A DNA stretch of 64,000 bases from Paenibacillus odorifer. GTDB lineage: Bacteria > Bacillota > Bacilli > Paenibacillales > Paenibacillaceae. Shown piece by piece: positions 63,501 through 64,000 of the stretch; the first letter of the stretch is position 1, and each line of letters opens with the position of its first letter. Both the position numbers and the translations under genes were made by a program. Below the pieces are notes generated by a model that saw only the letters and a list, made by a program, of their open reading frames with translations, did not search any database and had not been told where the DNA came from. The stretch is from assembly GCF_000758725.1 (NCBI RefSeq), contig NZ_CP009428.1, positions 1,364,001 to 1,428,000 of the forward strand. Direction: 5' to 3'.

Positions 63501-64000
63501 TGATCAAACACCACATGAAGTGACTATTTCTTCGACGACAGGGATAAGCCTTCAGGTTAAAAACAAAGTTCCGACACCAACAGCAACGCCTATACCGACC
63601 GTAACGCCAGCACCAACGGTAACACCAACGCCAGCGCCAACAGCAACACCAACGTCGACGCCGACAGCAACGCCAACGTCGACACCAACAGCAACACCAA
63701 CGTCGACGCCAACAGCAACACCAACGTCGACGCCGACAGCAACACCAACGTCGACGCCAACAGCAACACCAACGTCGACACCAACAGCAACACCAACGTC
63801 GACGCCGACAGCAACACCAACGTCGACACCAACAGCAACACCAACGTCGACGCCGACAGCAACACCAACGTCGACACCAACAGCAACACCAACGTCGACG
63901 CCAGAGGAACCGACAGGTCCTATCTGGACACCATCACCGACTCCGGAAGTAGTCGTTACTTCTACGCCAACACCAACACCAGTTGTGGTGGCAACACCTT
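60580..64000 (+). CDS. Secreted multidomain surface adhesin-like protein (3' end beyond window)
   Basis: Open from ATG 60580 (AAAGGAGG upstream) to the window end, at least 1,140 codons. Signal peptide: MLSKKK, a hydrophobic core, cleavage after AYA near residue 35. Several collagen-binding-like (Cna/MSCRAMM) domains follow, with recurring [13 protein letters not shown] and AYTITY/AYRIEY-type strands and about 150-residue spacing. A CnaB/prealbumin-like domain follows near 905-985 ([11 protein letters not shown] ... [13 protein letters not shown]). Then comes a Pro/Thr stalk of PTATPTST repeats. Such proteins are wall-anchored pili-like adhesins, often with internal isopeptide bonds. The anchor (LPxTG or SLH) is not visible because the gene is cut. 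Confidence 0.85.
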   Translation, partial: MLSKKKISALLVVFLLVTQWAYSFGFGVNSQAYASGNGTVIGDDLITSVTLAVYTDDKYTNTVTESVYELDSYSELNYTWSLPDGHGYKDGSTYTFDLPTQFELYNDLNGDLIFDDEPVGTYTVDKNTNRVVFTFNAYIETHDKVGGTFSVRSLLSSKKITGSTKQTLIFPIQGGTQTIELNFKPKVSSTIEKDGSPKPQYYNPTSIAWTVDVNKALESVKNAVITDTLPAGLSLNTVSIAVYELDVKVDGTVSLGNIVDSSKYDVTGSTLGELKLKFADNPLTKAYRIGFSTDITGTGVDAKTFLNEAVLTGDNGFSKKASTTVTVGRGKPLSKESTKYDAANQVISWAVNFNYNEKTILAANAILKDTFNNTQDLILSSVKVYPVTIDSNGNGVKSAEIASSEYTITPTTATGLNGFDLKFNNDINSAYRIEYQTKANGRVFDDGKITNKITYDGKTETGYSDIKQQILHKNYSNVNYATKTLDWTIQINDDSKTMENLVVTDTFGNAGLKLVPGTLKVQPTKGGTATVHSVVYNAHDPVAVNDGFVITFNAPINEPYTITYTTSFNYDWLAPGKTQFTNTGALDWKETVNGVKESKHKEATATFNPRDEVKNNGKKSGSYNAVTKEITWNIGANYNQKTLSQAQLVDTISAGQVVNMDSVKVNKWEYGKDGNPSPQASVNSADYKVELDGSELKVTFNKTINYAFYVTFKTTFADQAIDSNEIKNTATLYDGAKVESAKLQASVNIPQGGEYVNKEGAQDGNKIHWTVYINRNQSFVKEAVITDIPSDNQILLSNTFHVYKTKVASNGDVTSTNQELVSGTDYKLEITTDNDGKESFKLSFLKDISEAYILKYDSLITAQNNDKVTNKVSFDGKNIKVVPGVSTEEIIVKLSSGSGTGSGVRGPLTITKVEDGNTSKVLSGAVFDLYRVVDADKIWIKEGTTDTNGILEFTKLTGGKYVLIEKTAPAGYVLDQTPHEVTISSTTGISLQVKNKVPTPTATPIPTVTPAPTVTPTPAPTATPTSTPTATPTSTPTATPTSTPTATPTSTPTATPTSTPTATPTSTPTATPTSTPTATPTSTPTATPTSTPTATPTSTPTATPTSTPEEPTGPIWTPSPTPEVVVTSTPTPTPVVVATP
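63637..63900 (+). repeat. Eleven 24-bp units encoding PTATPTST
   Basis: Eleven contiguous 24-bp units (such as CCAACAGCAACACCAACG plus TCGACG) with only silent A/G changes at a few positions. They encode an extended, probably glycosylated Pro/Thr/Ser stalk in the surface protein. Less regular TPTP sequence flanks both sides. Confidence 0.95.

Noticed and set aside
63590..63892. Leu/Val/Ser-repeat open frame on the minus strand
   Set aside because: Antisense shadow of the Pro/Thr repeat stalk.

Overview
The window looks like chromosome from a spore-forming Gram-positive bacterium, most likely Paenibacillus or a close relative. Evidence: a GerA-type germination operon, a leucine-type T-box before ilvB, a preQ1-I riboswitch, an L20-type leader before infC-rpmI-rplT, strong AGGAGG ribosome sites, frequent GTG/TTG starts, and Bacillus-like gene sets (yclNOPQ, ytqAB, nupNOPQ-like, SigM/YhdL-like). 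There is no phage, IS element, CRISPR array, tRNA or rRNA gene. The species assignment is inference.

Layout. 0-1.2 kb: a preQ1-I riboswitch controlling a queuosine-precursor transporter. 1.4-9.0 kb: a tightly overlapping nine-gene operon encoding an acyl-CoA ligase, a thiolase, two MaoC-type hotdog halves, a FabG-like reductase, a complete ECF energizing module (two ATPases plus EcfT, no S component) and a FabK-like enoyl reductase. Together these enzymes could activate a carboxylate and extend it by two carbons. This is the least ordinary system here. 9-12.5 kb: M24 peptidase, SDR, GNAT, HxlR regulator and small genes. 12.6-16.5 kb: a Fur-box-controlled siderophore ABC importer in the yclNOPQ order. 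16.6-18.4 kb: an ECF sigma/anti-sigma pair. 18.5-28.5 kb: phosphodiesterase, HAD, ApbE, glycosyltransferase, FrnE-like, oleate hydratase with a TetR gene, and a pseudouridine synthase. 28.5-32.7 kb: gerA-gerB-gerC plus a small membrane gene. 32.8-36.6 kb: recQ and a B12-binding radical SAM gene.

36.6-38.1 kb is a non-coding block of higher-order tandem repeats (about 314-bp superunits containing about 48-bp units) between convergent genes. A second convergent gap (20.4-20.6 kb) holds four regularly spaced 19-bp palindromes. 38-46.5 kb: hydrolase, manA, ytqAB, trmB, a UgtP-type glycosyltransferase, a PAP2 phosphatase and a membrane glycosyltransferase. 46.5-48 kb: infC-rpmI-rplT, with infC apparently starting at ATC. 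48.9-53.7 kb: a BMP-type nucleoside ABC importer. 54.8-60.3 kb: T-box-ilvB-ilvN-ilvC-leuA. From 60.58 kb to the window end: a secreted multidomain surface adhesin with a Pro/Thr repeat stalk, cut by the window edge.

Start codons were chosen from ribosome-binding-site spacing and family N-termini. All functional names rest on motifs read by eye; no database search was run.
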